Shown here in pieces: positions 6,143-6,505 of a stretch of 6,505 bases of DNA. Numbering within the stretch: position 1 is the first letter of the stretch; the number at the start of each line of letters is the position of its first letter. The stretch is from assembly GCA_964422725.1 (NCBI GenBank), contig CAYRCC010000068.1, positions 1 through 6,505 on the forward strand. The letters run 5' to 3'. A program made the position numbers and the translations under genes. Below the pieces are notes generated by a model, which worked only from the letters and a program-made list of their open reading frames with translations, ran no database searches and was not told where the DNA came from. The DNA comes from CAKSNH01 sp964422725 (GTDB taxonomy: Bacteria > Bacillota > Clostridia > UBA1381).

Positions 6143-6400
6143 GGGGGTAAGGGGCTGCCGCCCCTTAGCAAACAAGGGTGTTACCCTTGTCAATCCGTTT
6201 TGGCGGTAACCGCAACATTAGTAGTAAGGGGCGGAAAATAAGCTTGCGCTTGGCGGATATAGGTAGTAAGGGGCGTTGCCCCTTGGCAAACAAGGGGGTT
6301 GCCCTTGAACCCTTTTGGCGGTTATCGTAACGTTGGCGGTAAGGGGCTACCGCCCCTTATTATGACAAAGATATTATCATATTTCATCTGCTATCCCTGT
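6137..6400 (-). repeat. Mosaic hairpin repeat, copy 4, upstream of icd
   Basis: Hairpins lie at 6149-6166, 6172-6190, 6268-6284, 6291-6307 and 6341-6358. The 52-base linker at 6201-6252 is identical to 1229-1280. On the minus strand the block starts at the terminus GGGATAGCAG (plus-strand 6388-6397) and runs through AT-rich leader, hairpins and linkers to the icd promoter, the same module order as unit 2b. No gene is seen in it. Confidence 0.85.
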
Positions 6401-6505
6401 GACACTTTTGTCGTTTGACAAAAGTGTCCAAAAGCAAACCAAAGGGTAAACCCTTTGGAAACCCTTTTTTGCGAAAAAGCTCAATACGAAGATATTCCGT
6501 CAGGT
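6384..6505 (-). CDS. Possible C-terminal end of a gene entering from the right edge
   Basis: On the minus strand one frame is open for 39 codons from the window edge to the TGA at 6384-6386, beginning LTEYLRIELFRKKGFP. The first dozen residues look like an ordinary protein tail, but the last 25 or so read through hairpins and the mosaic repeat terminus, ending CHRDSR. It may be a real gene whose end was overwritten by a repeat, or a chance frame. It cannot be named. Confidence 0.25.
   Translation of the reverse strand, partial: LTEYLRIELFRKKGFPKGLPFGLLLDTFVKRQKCHRDSR
6401..6428. repeat. Perfect 12-bp hairpin next to the copy 4 terminus
   Basis: GACACTTTTGTC (6401-6412) and GACAAAAGTGTC (6417-6428) pair perfectly around a GTTT loop. 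The same ACTTTTG-C...TGACAA arrangement lies directly beyond the family terminus at 1354-1373 and, inverted, at 1516-1535, so it is a recurring partner of that terminus. No long T-run follows. Confidence 0.8.
6439..6470 (+). other. Hairpin with downstream T-run near the right edge
   Basis: CCAAAGGGT (6439-6447) pairs with ACCCTTTGG (6450-6458) around a two-base loop, and TTTTTT follows about six bases later. It resembles a weak plus-strand terminator, but its AAAGGG/CCCTTT core is also that of the mosaic repeats. No plus-strand gene precedes it here. Confidence 0.4.

Overview
The window looks like a chromosomal segment of an anaerobic Bacillota, most likely Clostridia. The grounds are AGGA-type ribosome binding sites before every gene, sigma-A-like promoters, a PocR/chemoreceptor-type signalling gene, a stand-alone thioredoxin reductase, and a eukaryotic-like NADP isocitrate dehydrogenase. 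The exact genus cannot be named from the sequence.

Layout. A repeat-rich leader (1-230) precedes trxB on the plus strand (251-1177), which ends in an intrinsic terminator overlapping its stop codon. A long non-coding stretch (1178-1928) consists almost entirely of repeats and holds a roughly 310-bp inverted repeat centred near 1444. Three minus-strand genes follow: a soluble PocR-domain chemoreceptor-like protein (1929-2957), an uncharacterised 452-residue protein with an N-terminal helix-turn-helix-like region (3327-4685), and icd (4867-6075). A last repeat block (6143-6400) lies upstream of icd. The right edge may hold the C-terminal end of another minus-strand gene.

How the genes relate. 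No metabolic operon is evident. TrxB reduces thioredoxin-type proteins and isocitrate dehydrogenase makes 2-oxoglutarate plus NADPH, so the only biochemical link is NADPH. Each minus-strand gene seems to be its own unit: icd has a promoter and a perfect terminator, the PocR gene has a strong promoter about 215 nt upstream of its start and its own terminator, and the 452-residue gene has a clear ribosome binding site but no convincing promoter.

The most unusual content is the intergenic repeat family. At least 17 short hairpins of the type AAGGGGC-loop-GCCCCTT are joined by recurring linkers in modular, shuffled order around trxB and upstream of icd. Copies share blocks of 52 bp (identical) and 102 bp (three differences). 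Similar hairpins form the terminators of trxB and of the PocR gene. It is non-coding, has no transposase in the window, and resembles a bacterial interspersed mosaic element more than a CRISPR array or IS element.
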